Shown: positions 24,458 through 33,443, counted from the stretch's first letter. The stretch is 64,000 nt of DNA from Planctomycetota bacterium (GCA_016125255.1 WGMD01000021.1:1-64000), one strand, 5' to 3'. Notes: generated from the sequence alone by a model not told the origin. Program-made: numbers and translations.

Positions 24458-27022
24458 ATGCATCACACGATAAGACGCCGCATCTACGTTCTGTTCTTCG
24501 TATCGCCCATGCTGGTTTGGATCGCCGGTTCGCCGGGGGCGGAGCCGACGACGTCCGTGACGACGACGGTGATGACGGATCCATTTGAGAATGTCGCGCC
24601 GGTCGCGCGGGATCGCAGCGTGGTGGTGGAGGCGGGGACGACGACGGTGACGCCGAGCGTGCTGCTGGGCACGTATGACGTGGAGAACGATGCGCTTTCG
24701 GTGGCGGACTGCGCGAAGCCGGTGCACGGCAAGGCGACGGACAATCACGACGGTACATTCACCTACACGCCCGACGCGGGCTACCTCGGCGACGATGCGT
24801 TTGCGTTCATGATCGCCGATGCGCGCGGGGCGCGGTCGTCGGCGACGATGCACGTGCGCGTCATCAAGCCGACGAATACATGGTCGACGACGCACTTCAT
24901 CGACCTTGCCGACATCGTTGTCAACGGGCAGCCCGTGGTTTTTGACAAGTCCGCCACGACGCCGCGTGCAGTCGATTACGATGGTGACGGGCTGATGGAT
25001 CTGCTCGTCGGCGCGGACGGGACGGTTCTGCTGTATCGCAACGTCGGCACCGCCCACGAGCCGCGCTTCGCGGCGGCGCAGAAGCTTCGCGGCGCCGACG
25101 GCGAGATCGCGTTCAAGGCGTCGCGCGTGTCGATCTGCGTCATCGACATGGACGGCGACGGGCGGACGGACTTGATGGTCACGCCGAATTCGGATCGTCA
25201 GCCGCGCTGGTACCGCAATGTGAGCGACAAGCCCGGCGGCATGGAACTGGCCGCACCGCTCATGCTGCACAATGCCGACGGTTCGACGCTGGTCGCAGCC
25301 GATCAACGCATCGACTTCGGCGACCTCGACGGCGACGGTCGCGTCGACCTCATCACCGGCACGGGCGCCGGCCCGATCAAACTCGCTCGCAATGTCGGCA
25401 CTGCGTCATCGCCCGCTTTCGCCGAGCCAACGACGGCGCTCGACGGGGACGGCGCGACGATCGACGGCGCGTACAACCTCAACGTCCGGCTGATCGACAT
25501 CAATCACGACGGCGCGGTCGATCTGCTCGTGTCGTACAACTGGGGCACGATCAACTACTACCTCAATCATCCGACCGGCGGGTCCGCCCGGCTCGACAGC
25601 CCCAGCACATTGAGCGTCGTCGGCCCCGACAGCGCGGCGGTCAATCTGCATCAACTGACCGACGGCCCGATCATCGACCTGGCCGACTTCAACGGCGACG
25701 GCACGCCCGACCTCGTCATCGGCAATCAGTCCAATGGCAAGCTGCGACTGGCGCGCGGTGACGGAGCGGCCGGATATGTCCAGCAGATCAACGACATACT
25801 CGCGGCGCATCCGAAGGACCTAGACGCGGCCCTCAACGACGCCGCCGACGACACGCTCAAAAAGAAGCTCATCAATCTGCACATCGCGCTCTACGACTAC
25901 GTGATGAACTTCGCCACGCCGTCGCAGCGGCACGCCATCGCCGAGTCGATGTTCGCGATGATCGAGCGCTATCCGCAGTATTTTCATCATCAGCAGTTTC
26001 CTTTCGACAAGAAGGGGAATCTGCCGGCGCTGGCGGCGCAGACGTGGGTGACGTTGATGATGACCGATTACTACAATCCGGCGCACCGGCAGCGGCTCGT
26101 CAAGGCGGTCGGGTTCACCGATGCGTACGCCAAGCTCATCGTAGACACCGGGCTCATCTACGTCGACAACCTCAACAATCCGCGCGGCGCCGAGGCGATT
26201 TACCAATGGCTTCGCACGGTGCCGCGGCATGTGTATCCGGGCGTGTGCATCACGGCGGCGGACTGGATGGGCGACAGGTCGCTGTTCGTGCGCGGCCACG
26301 CCAAGAACACCTTCAACGGCAAACCCGTCGACGTCGGGGAATACGCCTTCGGCCCCGACGCCCGCAACATCATCGGCGATCGCGGCAGCGAGAACTGGTT
26401 CATGACCGTCGTGCACCATGAAGCGTGTCACGATCTGGATGCGTACGTGCGGCAGTTTCCCGATCTGTCTCGGCGATGGGGACAAGTGCTCGTCGCGGCG
26501 GGCGGTCCGGATGTCCGCGCCGATCCGAAGACCGGCTGGTTCAGCATGAAACTCACGCAGGAGCACTTCAAGGAGGCGGGTCTTTGGGACGGGGAGGGCA
26601 AGACGTGGGACGAGGCGTGGAAGCAGTACTGGTCCAAACCGCCGGGCTCCGAGTGGAAGGAATTCGGGTTCATGCGCGGGAACGTCGCATGGTTCCTCGT
26701 CACGTCGCAGGAATCGCTCGCTTCGCAGGGCAATCAGTATTTCAACAGCGGCGAAGGCCGCATCCAGGTCGCCATCGACCGCTTCCGACGGGGGTACAAG
26801 TCCAACCTGACCGAGGTGCTGTTTTTCATGGACATCTGGTCGGTCGGGCTCGACAAGATGAAGCTTTACGAGAACGACAACGCCTGCAATCAGATCATCC
26901 GCTTCGTCAAACTCGGCCGCAATGCGCAGGGCTACATCGACCGCGTCGATTTCGGCGATCACGCTTATGAATTCAAGGTGGATGAACGCGGCGTTGTGAC
27001 GGAGATCATCGCCGCGCCGTGA
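24458..27022 (+). CDS. Large exported protein: cadherin/Ig-like tandem domain, FG-GAP repeats and HExxH domain
   Basis: An 854-residue exported protein with a signal peptide (RIYVLFFVSPMLVWIAGSPGA). Residues ~45-135 form a cadherin-like tandem domain (GTFTYTPDAGYLGDDAF). Residues ~160-440 contain four FG-GAP/VCBS units with calcium-binding acidic loops: DYDGDGLMDLL, DMDGDGRTDLM, DLDGDGRVDLI and DFNGDGTPDLV. The C-terminal ~400 residues are a separate domain with His654-Glu655-x-x-His658 in VVHHEACHDLDAYV, a zinc-protease motif, and downstream SQESLASQGNQYFNS, which resembles the second zinc site of anthrax-lethal-factor-like peptidases. Protease activity is an inference. Confidence 0.8.
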   Translation: MHHTIRRRIYVLFFVSPMLVWIAGSPGAEPTTSVTTTVMTDPFENVAPVARDRSVVVEAGTTTVTPSVLLGTYDVENDALSVADCAKPVHGKATDNHDGTFTYTPDAGYLGDDAFAFMIADARGARSSATMHVRVIKPTNTWSTTHFIDLADIVVNGQPVVFDKSATTPRAVDYDGDGLMDLLVGADGTVLLYRNVGTAHEPRFAAAQKLRGADGEIAFKASRVSICVIDMDGDGRTDLMVTPNSDRQPRWYRNVSDKPGGMELAAPLMLHNADGSTLVAADQRIDFGDLDGDGRVDLITGTGAGPIKLARNVGTASSPAFAEPTTALDGDGATIDGAYNLNVRLIDINHDGAVDLLVSYNWGTINYYLNHPTGGSARLDSPSTLSVVGPDSAAVNLHQLTDGPIIDLADFNGDGTPDLVIGNQSNGKLRLARGDGAAGYVQQINDILAAHPKDLDAALNDAADDTLKKKLINLHIALYDYVMNFATPSQRHAIAESMFAMIERYPQYFHHQQFPFDKKGNLPALAAQTWVTLMMTDYYNPAHRQRLVKAVGFTDAYAKLIVDTGLIYVDNLNNPRGAEAIYQWLRTVPRHVYPGVCITAADWMGDRSLFVRGHAKNTFNGKPVDVGEYAFGPDARNIIGDRGSENWFMTVVHHEACHDLDAYVRQFPDLSRRWGQVLVAAGGPDVRADPKTGWFSMKLTQEHFKEAGLWDGEGKTWDEAWKQYWSKPPGSEWKEFGFMRGNVAWFLVTSQESLASQGNQYFNSGEGRIQVAIDRFRRGYKSNLTEVLFFMDIWSVGLDKMKLYENDNACNQIIRFVKLGRNAQGYIDRVDFGDHAYEFKVDERGVVTEIIAAP

Positions 27023-27038
27023 TGACCAAAGGTCCGAT

Positions 27039-27887
27039 TCAGCGCAAACGCCACGACCCGTAGCCATAGCCCGGCTCGCTGGAGAGATCGACTTCCGAGC
27101 CGTGGGGCGTGCGGACAAGCCAGTCGTACATGTTGGCGCCGGACTCGGTGAACGGGACGGCGGCGGCGGAGCCGTCGAAGCAGGCGTAGTTGCTCATCCC
27201 GTCGGGATGCCAGATGCCGAGTTGGTCGGTATTGCCGGTCGTCATCTCGACGTTGACGAAATTGATGTGGTTGGCAGGGTCTTCTTCGAACATGAGCGGC
27301 GTGGGGACATTGGTCCATGTGCCGAGCTTCGGATCGCGGACGCGCGCTGTGGTGCGAATCTGATCGAGATAGGCACCGGCCCATGTCCCGGGGACGGAGT
27401 AGTCGAAGAAGCCGTTGGACCCGATGCCGCTGTTGAGCACGCCGTCGCGCAGGCCGGGGCAGCGGTACAGACGCGTGAACTGATGCGGAATGGACTGTCC
27501 CGGCGGGGTGTCGAGGCCGATGTACGGGGCGAGCAGGCCGGTGTGGTTCCATCCGAAGACGGCATGCGCCTTCTCGCCGACTTCCGCGCCGAACCAGGGT
27601 TGTGCTTCATAAGGATTGAGCGCGCTCCATCGCCACCACACGCCGCCGGGCAGAATCTGCCGGTGCTCCCCGGCGAACATGAAGAAGGCGATGCCGACCT
27701 GCCGCTGCTGCGTGCGGCAGACGACCATGCGAGAAATCGCCGTCGCGCGCTGAAGACTCGGCAAAAGAATCGCGATCAGCAGCGCGATGATGGCGACGAC
27801 GACGAGCAGCTCGATCAACGTGAAGGCGCATTGAGCGGCGAGGCGCGTCGCCGGGCGTGTTTCAGAATGGATCGATGCGTCATTCAT
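27039..27887 (-). CDS. Prepilin-type N-terminal cleavage protein with H-X9-DG C-terminus
   Basis: A 282-residue pseudopilin-like protein. The N-terminus has the type IV prepilin signal: short basic leader, then FTLIELLVVVAIIALLIAIL with Glu at +5 for methylation. The C-terminus has WHPDGMSNYACFDGSAAAV, the H-X9-DG motif of planctomycete and verrucomicrobial prepilin families. These are abundant in planctomycetes and thought to form pilus- or secretion-like structures; the precise role is unknown. The ATG at 27887 precedes a hydrophilic 20-residue leader. It converges with the FG-GAP gene, 16 bp apart. Confidence 0.88.
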   Translation of the reverse strand: MNDASIHSETRPATRLAAQCAFTLIELLVVVAIIALLIAILLPSLQRATAISRMVVCRTQQRQVGIAFFMFAGEHRQILPGGVWWRWSALNPYEAQPWFGAEVGEKAHAVFGWNHTGLLAPYIGLDTPPGQSIPHQFTRLYRCPGLRDGVLNSGIGSNGFFDYSVPGTWAGAYLDQIRTTARVRDPKLGTWTNVPTPLMFEEDPANHINFVNVEMTTGNTDQLGIWHPDGMSNYACFDGSAAAVPFTESGANMYDWLVRTPHGSEVDLSSEPGYGYGSWRLR

Positions 27888-27951
27888 GTATCAACAGATT
27901 CAAAGCGACGGCCCGATCTTCACCGGGCTGCCGCATGCAGGCAGACATCGG

Positions 27952-29382
27952 TTAAGACGCCCGGCGTTGGCGAGCGCCCGCGAGCATCGCCAAAAGCGTC
28001 AATCCGGCCGGCAGCGCTTCGGGCGTCGGAATCATGACGCCGAAGAAATTCATCTGCGCCCCGCCGACGTTCCCCGCCGGCGGATTCTGACCCGTCACCG
28101 TGATTTTCAGATACTGCGCAACCTGCTGAGAGAACATGTATGCGTGCAGCAACTGGTCCGCAGCGAACGAGGTGATCGTCGTCGTCGGATCCGAGCCGTC
28201 GAAGATGTTGTCCATGCTGAACTGGATGGTGATCGAATCGGGCAGGTCATTGAGGAACCCGCCGCTGTCATTGCGGTTGGCCCAGTTGATGCCGTCGATC
28301 TGCGCGACGCCGCCGAGGTCGAGCGTGAACGAGGTCGGACCTTCGCCGTTGGCGGCCCAGTCGGCGTTGACGCCGGTGAGCTGATTGTCGAAAAGATGAT
28401 CGACGACGTAGCGCGAGCTGAACTCGGAGGGGTGGGTCAGAATGGTGGGCGTGGGAAGTTCGCGGCGTTCGTAGAAGATCATCTCATTGACGCCGGTGTT
28501 GTTCGCCCCGCCGGTCGCATCGAGACGGACATAGCGGGCGTTGATCGGCGTGCTGAAGGTATCGCTGTCGGCGGCGCCGCTCTTGGTGTAGCTGAGCGTG
28601 GCGACGGTCGTGGCGAAATTCGAGACGTTCGAGAAGATCAGGTCGTAGGACGAGAGCTGATCGCTGGATGAAAGACGATCGATGAAATCGAACCCGCTGA
28701 TGGGCTTGGTCGCACCGAGATCGAAGTCGACGAACATGTTCGTACCCTGCCCGGCGGACGCGTATTCGATGCCCGCGGGGACGGAGCCGCTGAAACCGAC
28801 AACGTTGTTGACGGCGTTGGCGGCGACATAATTGCCGTTGAAGGCGGTGGCGGCGTTGTAGGCGCTGACGCCGGAGACGATGCTCGAATGATGCGGCGTG
28901 CGGAGGAAAATCGCCTCCATCAGGCCGACGTTGTTGTTGCCGCCGGTAGCGACCTGGGTGTCCACATCGAAACGAAGGCCCTGCGTGTAGAGGCCTGGCG
29001 TCAGGGCGTAGACATCACTGCGGCCTCGAATGCCGGCGGTGACGATGCTCTGTGAGCCCGCGTCGTAGGTCAGCGTGATGTTCTTGAATAGATCATCCGC
29101 CGCGCCGGAGTCACGGTTGATGAGAATCGCGCGATCGACCGCCTGCACCGAACCGAAGTCGAACTGCACGAAGGTGTTCACCCCGCCGTGCAGCGACGCA
29201 TAGTCGGCATTGTTGCCGTTGATCGCATTGGAAGCGGGAAACGAGCCGCTGAACGCAGTGAACGCGCTGCTGATGGAGACCGGCTCGACGATCTCCGCCC
29301 GTGCCGATCCGATCATGCCGAATGCCACCACCATCATGCCGGTCAGGCCTCTGACGACGCGAACACTCATCATCCTGGTCAT
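27952..29382 (-). CDS. Exported protein with three discoidin-like domains and PEP-CTERM-like tail
   Basis: A 476-residue surface protein. Signal peptide (GLTGMMVVAFGMIGSARA), then three F5/8 type C-like modules: NGNNADYASLHGGVNTFVQF, AANAVNNVVGFSG with NMFVDFDLGATKPISGFDFI, and DHLFDNQLTGVNADWAANG. The C-terminus PTPEALPAGLTLLAMLAGAR plus QRRAS has the Pro-Glu-x, hydrophobic span and basic end of PEP-CTERM sorting signals, with Ala in place of the second Pro. Its ATG overlaps the FecR gene's stop, so it is the last gene of the sigma-FecR operon and a likely effector of that pathway. Confidence 0.85.
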   Translation of the reverse strand: MTRMMSVRVVRGLTGMMVVAFGMIGSARAEIVEPVSISSAFTAFSGSFPASNAINGNNADYASLHGGVNTFVQFDFGSVQAVDRAILINRDSGAADDLFKNITLTYDAGSQSIVTAGIRGRSDVYALTPGLYTQGLRFDVDTQVATGGNNNVGLMEAIFLRTPHHSSIVSGVSAYNAATAFNGNYVAANAVNNVVGFSGSVPAGIEYASAGQGTNMFVDFDLGATKPISGFDFIDRLSSSDQLSSYDLIFSNVSNFATTVATLSYTKSGAADSDTFSTPINARYVRLDATGGANNTGVNEMIFYERRELPTPTILTHPSEFSSRYVVDHLFDNQLTGVNADWAANGEGPTSFTLDLGGVAQIDGINWANRNDSGGFLNDLPDSITIQFSMDNIFDGSDPTTTITSFAADQLLHAYMFSQQVAQYLKITVTGQNPPAGNVGGAQMNFFGVMIPTPEALPAGLTLLAMLAGARQRRAS

Positions 29383-30707
29383 TTCGATTCTCCTGAAATG
29401 GAATGGCTCTCCGCTGGTTGTCTGCCCGCGGGAGAATGGATTTGGTCCGTTGTGACCTCGGTCGCCGTCTCATCGCCGAAGAACTGAATCAGCGAGGCGC
29501 CCGGGTGCGATCGGGGATCGCCGTTCCCGATGAACAAGACGCGCACATACCGCCCCGTCATCGGCGTCATCAGGTACCGATGCGCCGCCGCGTCCAGCTC
29601 GGGCTTGATCGCGATCGGCGGAAAGTCCGCAAAATCGCTCGAATCTGAGGCGGCGAGTTCGAGTCGCGTGATGCGGTCCACGTTCGCATCGCCGCTGTCG
29701 CGCCGATGCGCGAAGCGCAGTCCGCGCACCGTCACACGCTGATGGAAATCGACGATGACCCACTGCGGATCGCTCCCGTCGCCGGCCCAGTCGCCGCCGA
29801 TCACCGCCGCCTGTTCCTCGAACAGATGCGCGACCGCGAAACGATTCGGGTCGCCGCGAAATACGCTCGACGCCGCGACGACCTCGGGCGTGACCAGCGG
29901 GTTCATCGAAAGCTCGTCCGCCACGATCGCCGCGCTGCGGAACGGCTCGACCTTGCCGTCCGCGCTCAAACGCCAGCCCTGCCCCGCCGTCAACCCGATC
30001 GCGTTGTCGGCGCTGGCGATGACGATCTGCCCCTGCTGCACATGCACAACCGTCGCGCCATCGGGCCTGATGCGCATCAGGAATTGCGTGCCCAGGTCGG
30101 TGACGCGATAGCCCAGCGGCGTATCGACCGTGAAGCCGCGCGCCTGTTTGGGGACGATCGCCATAAGCGTGCCATGCGTGAGACGGCCGCGATTGTCGGT
30201 CGTCGCCTCGAAGCTGCACGGTCCGGCCAGCTCGACCACCGCGCCGCGATCGAGCATCACCTGCGCCTGACCGGACACAAGCCGCAGCGCATCCGGCGGC
30301 AGGTCCGAACCGAGCCGAAGCTGCGACTGATCATCGGCGAAGACGGCGTGGTTCAAGTCTGTAAGCATCGCCACCGCCGCGCCGCGCCCCGTATGCCCCG
30401 CCGCGCCGCGGTCCGCTTCATGTGGTCCGAGCAACCACCATCCCGCCGCCGTCACGAGCATCACGATCGCCGCCGCGACCGCCATCGCCGGACCGATTCG
30501 CCAACGGCGATGCGCCGCCGGGCTCACCGCCGCGCGCGCCCCGCTTATTTCCCATGACAATTCCGCGTTCAGAGACATCAGCTCGACGTATGCCCGCCGC
30601 GCTTCGTCGCTCTGTTTAAGCAGGCCGATCAGCGACGCCGTGTCCCCGCCGAGCATGACGCTCGCGAGCGTGTCCTGCGTGTCGGATTCGGTCAGGTCGA
30701 AGTTCAT
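29379..30707 (-). CDS. FecR-type membrane anti-sigma/sensor protein with C-terminal discoidin-like domain
   Basis: A 442-residue inner-membrane regulator. The cytoplasmic N-terminal part (residues 1-70) would hold the sigma factor. One span follows (IGPAMAVAAAIVMLVTAAGWW), then a periplasmic FecR domain (QVMLDRGAVVELAGPCSFEA to GYRVTDLGTQFLMRI and VHVQQGQIVIAS). Beyond it, residues ~290-420 form a discoidin-like module (AHLFEEQAAVIGGDWAGDG, RVTVRGLRFAHRRDSG, GRYVRVLFIGNGDP). That module resembles the third domain of the protein encoded immediately downstream. The ATG at 30707 lies 2 bp after the sigma gene's stop. The longer frame to 30890 overlaps the sigma gene. Confidence 0.88.
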   Translation of the reverse strand: MNFDLTESDTQDTLASVMLGGDTASLIGLLKQSDEARRAYVELMSLNAELSWEISGARAAVSPAAHRRWRIGPAMAVAAAIVMLVTAAGWWLLGPHEADRGAAGHTGRGAAVAMLTDLNHAVFADDQSQLRLGSDLPPDALRLVSGQAQVMLDRGAVVELAGPCSFEATTDNRGRLTHGTLMAIVPKQARGFTVDTPLGYRVTDLGTQFLMRIRPDGATVVHVQQGQIVIASADNAIGLTAGQGWRLSADGKVEPFRSAAIVADELSMNPLVTPEVVAASSVFRGDPNRFAVAHLFEEQAAVIGGDWAGDGSDPQWVIVDFHQRVTVRGLRFAHRRDSGDANVDRITRLELAASDSSDFADFPPIAIKPELDAAAHRYLMTPMTGRYVRVLFIGNGDPRSHPGASLIQFFGDETATEVTTDQIHSPAGRQPAESHSISGESK

Positions 30708-30709
30708 CG

Positions 30710-31225
30710 TTACAGTTCCGCCACCGTTTTGCGGATGCACGCCAGCAGCAGGTGATGCGCCTTGGCGATAAGCCGGTAGACGGTCTTGTCTGATCGCTCG
30801 ATCTCGCGGGCGATGCGGTCGATGGGCATTTCCTTTTCGTAGAACATGCCGATGAGCCGGCGTGACTCTTCGGGCAGTTTGGTCAGACATACCGCCAGCG
30901 CTTCGCGTCGCGCGTCGTACTGCTCGTGCACCGCCGCCGCCTCGTCAGCGAGCTGCTCGAAAAGCTGATCGTCGAAGAGCGTCTGTTTGGCCGACGCTCG
31001 CCTGCGGAAGTTCATGACCTCCAGCCGCGCCGTCGCCAGCGCCCACGCCGCGAAGTCCGACCCGGGTTCGAACGTATCAAACTTCCGCCACAGGATCGTC
31101 ACCGTCTGCTGCACCAGGTCCTCCGCGTCGGCCGGATTGGCGACCAGCGAGCGGATGAATCCGTAAAGCCGCCGCTGATGGGCGGTGAACAGGTGCATGA
31201 AGGTTTCCGGGTTCGGCTGCGTCAA
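30710..31225 (-). CDS. ECF-type RNA polymerase sigma factor
   Basis: A 171-residue sigma-70 family member of the Rhodopirellula/Verrucomicrobium subgroup: region 2 HQRRLYGFIRSLVANPADAE then DLVQQTVTILWRKFD and FAAWALATARLEVMNFRRR, and region 4 CLTKLPEESRRLIGMFYEKE with a DRIAREIERSDKTVYRLIAK helix-turn-helix. The start is a TTG with GGGGA about 10 nt upstream; family N-termini carry about eight residues before the conserved region, which this start supplies. It is followed by FecR and the discoidin protein in one operon, so it probably directs expression of that operon and surface functions. Confidence 0.9.
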   Translation of the reverse strand: MTQPNPETFMHLFTAHQRRLYGFIRSLVANPADAEDLVQQTVTILWRKFDTFEPGSDFAAWALATARLEVMNFRRRASAKQTLFDDQLFEQLADEAAAVHEQYDARREALAVCLTKLPEESRRLIGMFYEKEMPIDRIAREIERSDKTVYRLIAKAHHLLLACIRKTVAEL

Positions 31226-31389
31226 AGTGGATCATTCCCCAAGCGCGGATCGCCCCGCTGATGGGGATACGTCGCGCGCCCCGACATTTTCTCATCTTCA
31301 ATTTTACCAGCCGCGACATGACCCTGGGAAGGGGAATTTCGCCCCCCGGAGCGGTAAAATGCTGTCCCCGATTTCCAGAAGGAGTTTCC

Positions 31390-32799
31390 ATGGCCCGCAA
31401 AATGACGATGACCGAGCAGATTCTGGCCCGCCACGCCGGTAAAACCGAGGTCCGCCCCGGCGATAATATCTGGGTCGACGTCGATGTCCTTATGACCCAC
31501 GACGTCTGCGGGCCCGGCACGATCGGCATCTTCAAGGAACGCTTCGGCCCGAACGCCAAGGTCTGGGACCCGAGCCGCGTCGTCATCATCCCGGACCATT
31601 ACATCTTCACTGCCAACGAAATCTGTCACCGCAACATTCAGATCCTCCGTGACTTCGTCCGTGAGCAGGGTCTGCGGTATTACTACGACCCCGAGTTCGT
31701 CAAGAACGAACCGGGCATGCCCAATCCCTACCGCGACCCGACCAAGACGAACTACAAGGGCGTCTGTCACAAGGCGCTGCCCGAAGAAGGTCACATCCGC
31801 CCCGGCGAAATTCTGCTGGGCACGGACAGCCATACCTGCACCGCCGGCGCGTTCGGCCAGTTCGCCACGGGCGTCGGCAATACCGACGCCGCGTTCACCC
31901 TCGGCACCGGCAAGACCTGGCTCAAGGTGCCGCCGACGATGAAGTTCACGTTCCATGGCCAAATCCCCCCGTACCTGACCGCCAAGGACCTCATCCTCGC
32001 CGTCATCGGCGAGATCAGCGTCTCTGGCGCGACCTACAAGAGCATGTACTTCACCGGCGAAGGCATCGGCTCGCTGACGCTCGAAGACCGCATGACGCTG
32101 ACGAACATGGCGATCGAAGCCGGCGGGAAGAACGGCATCTGTGATGTCGATGAAAAAACGCTCAACTACGTCAAGGCCCGGTCGAACCGGCCCGAGTGGC
32201 ACGTCGTCGTTGAAGATGACGGCGCGGCGTATTGCTACGAACATACGTGGGACCTTGGCACGATGGAGCCGATGGTCGCCAAGCCGCACAGCCCGGACAA
32301 CAAGGACCTGGCGCGGAACTGCACGGAGGTGAAGCTCGACCGCGCATACATCGGCTCCTGCACCGGCGGAAAGATCACCGACATGATCTTCGCCGCCGCC
32401 CTGCTCAATGGGCACAGCGTCAGGATTCCGACGTTCGTCGTGCCCGGCTCGACGGAGGTCCACGCCGACATGCAGCGCCTCAACGTCAAGGGCGAAACGA
32501 AAAAGCCCGGCGAAAAGTCGATTCAGGACATTCTCCAGGACGCCGGCTGTCAGGTCGGCCCCTCCGGCTGCGCCGCGTGCCTCGGCGGCCCCGCCGACAC
32601 GTTCGGCCGCCTCAACGAACCCATCAACTGCATCAGCACCACCAACCGCAACTTCCCCGGCCGCATGGGCCACAAGGAAGCCGGCGTCTTCCTCGCCAGC
32701 CCCCTCACCGTCGCCGCGTCCGCCCTGACCGGCCACGTCACCGACCCCCGCGAATACATCTCCGAACCCATCGCGACGGGCTCGGCGGGATTGGTGTGA
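31390..32799 (+). CDS. leuC: 3-isopropylmalate dehydratase large subunit (LeuC/homoaconitase family)
   Basis: Aconitase-type enzyme of leucine biosynthesis with a 4Fe-4S cluster. The cluster ligands are Cys324 in GSCTGG and Cys394/Cys397 in GCAACLGG. Other family marks: PDHYIF, GTDSHTCTAGAFGQFATGVG, and the C-terminal NRNFPGRMG. The ATG at 31390 has AAGGAG 6 nt upstream. Length 469. The small subunit leuD is not adjacent; a BrnT toxin gene begins 9 bp after the stop. A homoaconitase-like or related substrate cannot be excluded. Confidence 0.9.
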   Translation: MARKMTMTEQILARHAGKTEVRPGDNIWVDVDVLMTHDVCGPGTIGIFKERFGPNAKVWDPSRVVIIPDHYIFTANEICHRNIQILRDFVREQGLRYYYDPEFVKNEPGMPNPYRDPTKTNYKGVCHKALPEEGHIRPGEILLGTDSHTCTAGAFGQFATGVGNTDAAFTLGTGKTWLKVPPTMKFTFHGQIPPYLTAKDLILAVIGEISVSGATYKSMYFTGEGIGSLTLEDRMTLTNMAIEAGGKNGICDVDEKTLNYVKARSNRPEWHVVVEDDGAAYCYEHTWDLGTMEPMVAKPHSPDNKDLARNCTEVKLDRAYIGSCTGGKITDMIFAAALLNGHSVRIPTFVVPGSTEVHADMQRLNVKGETKKPGEKSIQDILQDAGCQVGPSGCAACLGGPADTFGRLNEPINCISTTNRNFPGRMGHKEAGVFLASPLTVAASALTGHVTDPREYISEPIATGSAGLV

Positions 32800-32808
32800 G
32801 GATCAACC

Positions 32809-33093
32809 ATGCGGTTCGAATGGGATGCCGGCAAGGCGCGGAGTAATGCCGCCAAGCACGGCATCACATTTGACGAGGCAGCGACTGTATTCACAGATCC
32901 GACGGGCCTGTTGATGCCGGACCCCGAGCATTCTTCGGAAGCCGAAGATCGTGCGGTGCTTCTGGGATACAGCGACCGGCTACGGTTGCTAGTCGTTGTG
33001 CATGTGGAATTCAGCAATGAAACCATCCGCATCATTAGCGCACGTCGCGCAACGAATCGTGAATCTGAGCAATATCACCGACGGTTGGCCTAG
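32809..33093 (+). CDS. brnT: BrnT family (DUF497) toxin
   Basis: A 94-residue RelE-fold ribonuclease-type toxin. It shows the family pattern: FEWDAGKARSNAAKHGITFD at the N-terminus, DRAVLLGYSDRLRLLVVVHV in the middle, and IRIISARRATNRESEQY near the C-terminus with the catalytic arginines. BrnT cleaves mRNA and is blocked by a partner encoded just downstream; here the partner starts 3 bp after the stop. The toxin-first order is the normal one. It directly follows leuC in the same direction and may be read from its promoter. Confidence 0.9.
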   Translation: MRFEWDAGKARSNAAKHGITFDEAATVFTDPTGLLMPDPEHSSEAEDRAVLLGYSDRLRLLVVVHVEFSNETIRIISARRATNRESEQYHRRLA

Positions 33094-33096
33094 AAT

Positions 33097-33393
33097 ATGA
33101 CCATGCGTGACGAATATGACTTTTCAAACGCGATGCCCAATCGGTATGCGCAGCGCATGGCGGCTCAACCGATTTCCACGCCGACGACGCGCGGAGAGCA
33201 GCCGCCGACCGGGGTGATTCAGATTTATCGCGACACGCGGGACGAATATCGTTGGCGCCTCGTGATCGCAAATGGCGAAGTGCTTGCGACCTCCGCGCAA
33301 AGCTATCCGAATCTTGATGCCTGCCATCGCGCTGTTGATGCATTCGTTCGCGCAACGGCTCATCCCGCCACAACCGAAAGTGGCGCGGCGTAG
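33097..33393 (+). CDS. Probable BrnT antitoxin fused to a DUF1508 (YegP-like) domain
   Basis: A 98-residue protein. The first ~20 residues, MRDEYDFSNAMPNRYAQRM, match the opening of antitoxins that follow DUF497 toxins (MxxEYDFSxxxxNPY). Instead of the usual ribbon-helix-helix tail, the rest reads IQIYRDTRDEYRWRLVIANG EVLATSAQSYPNLDACHRAV, the DUF1508/YegP pattern (RW-L-N-G--hATS--Y). Either ATG at 33097 or 33103 could be used. Antitoxin function is inferred from the N-terminus and position; how a DUF1508 domain would serve in neutralisation or autoregulation is open. Confidence 0.75.
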   Translation: MTMRDEYDFSNAMPNRYAQRMAAQPISTPTTRGEQPPTGVIQIYRDTRDEYRWRLVIANGEVLATSAQSYPNLDACHRAVDAFVRATAHPATTESGAA

Positions 33394-33415
33394 CAACAAC
33401 TTCGACAAATGAAAA

Positions 33416-33443
33416 AGGCGGGGAGACTTAAGTCTCCCCGCCT
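33416..33443 (-). terminator. Intrinsic terminator of the MddA-type gene
   Basis: A perfect 28-bp palindrome with AGGCGGGGAGAC/GTCTCCCCGCCT arms around TTAA. On the minus strand it is followed by TTTTCATTTG. It lies 20 bp after the minus-strand stop and 22 bp after the convergent antitoxin gene, so it may act in both directions, though the plus side lacks a T-tract. Confidence 0.85.
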
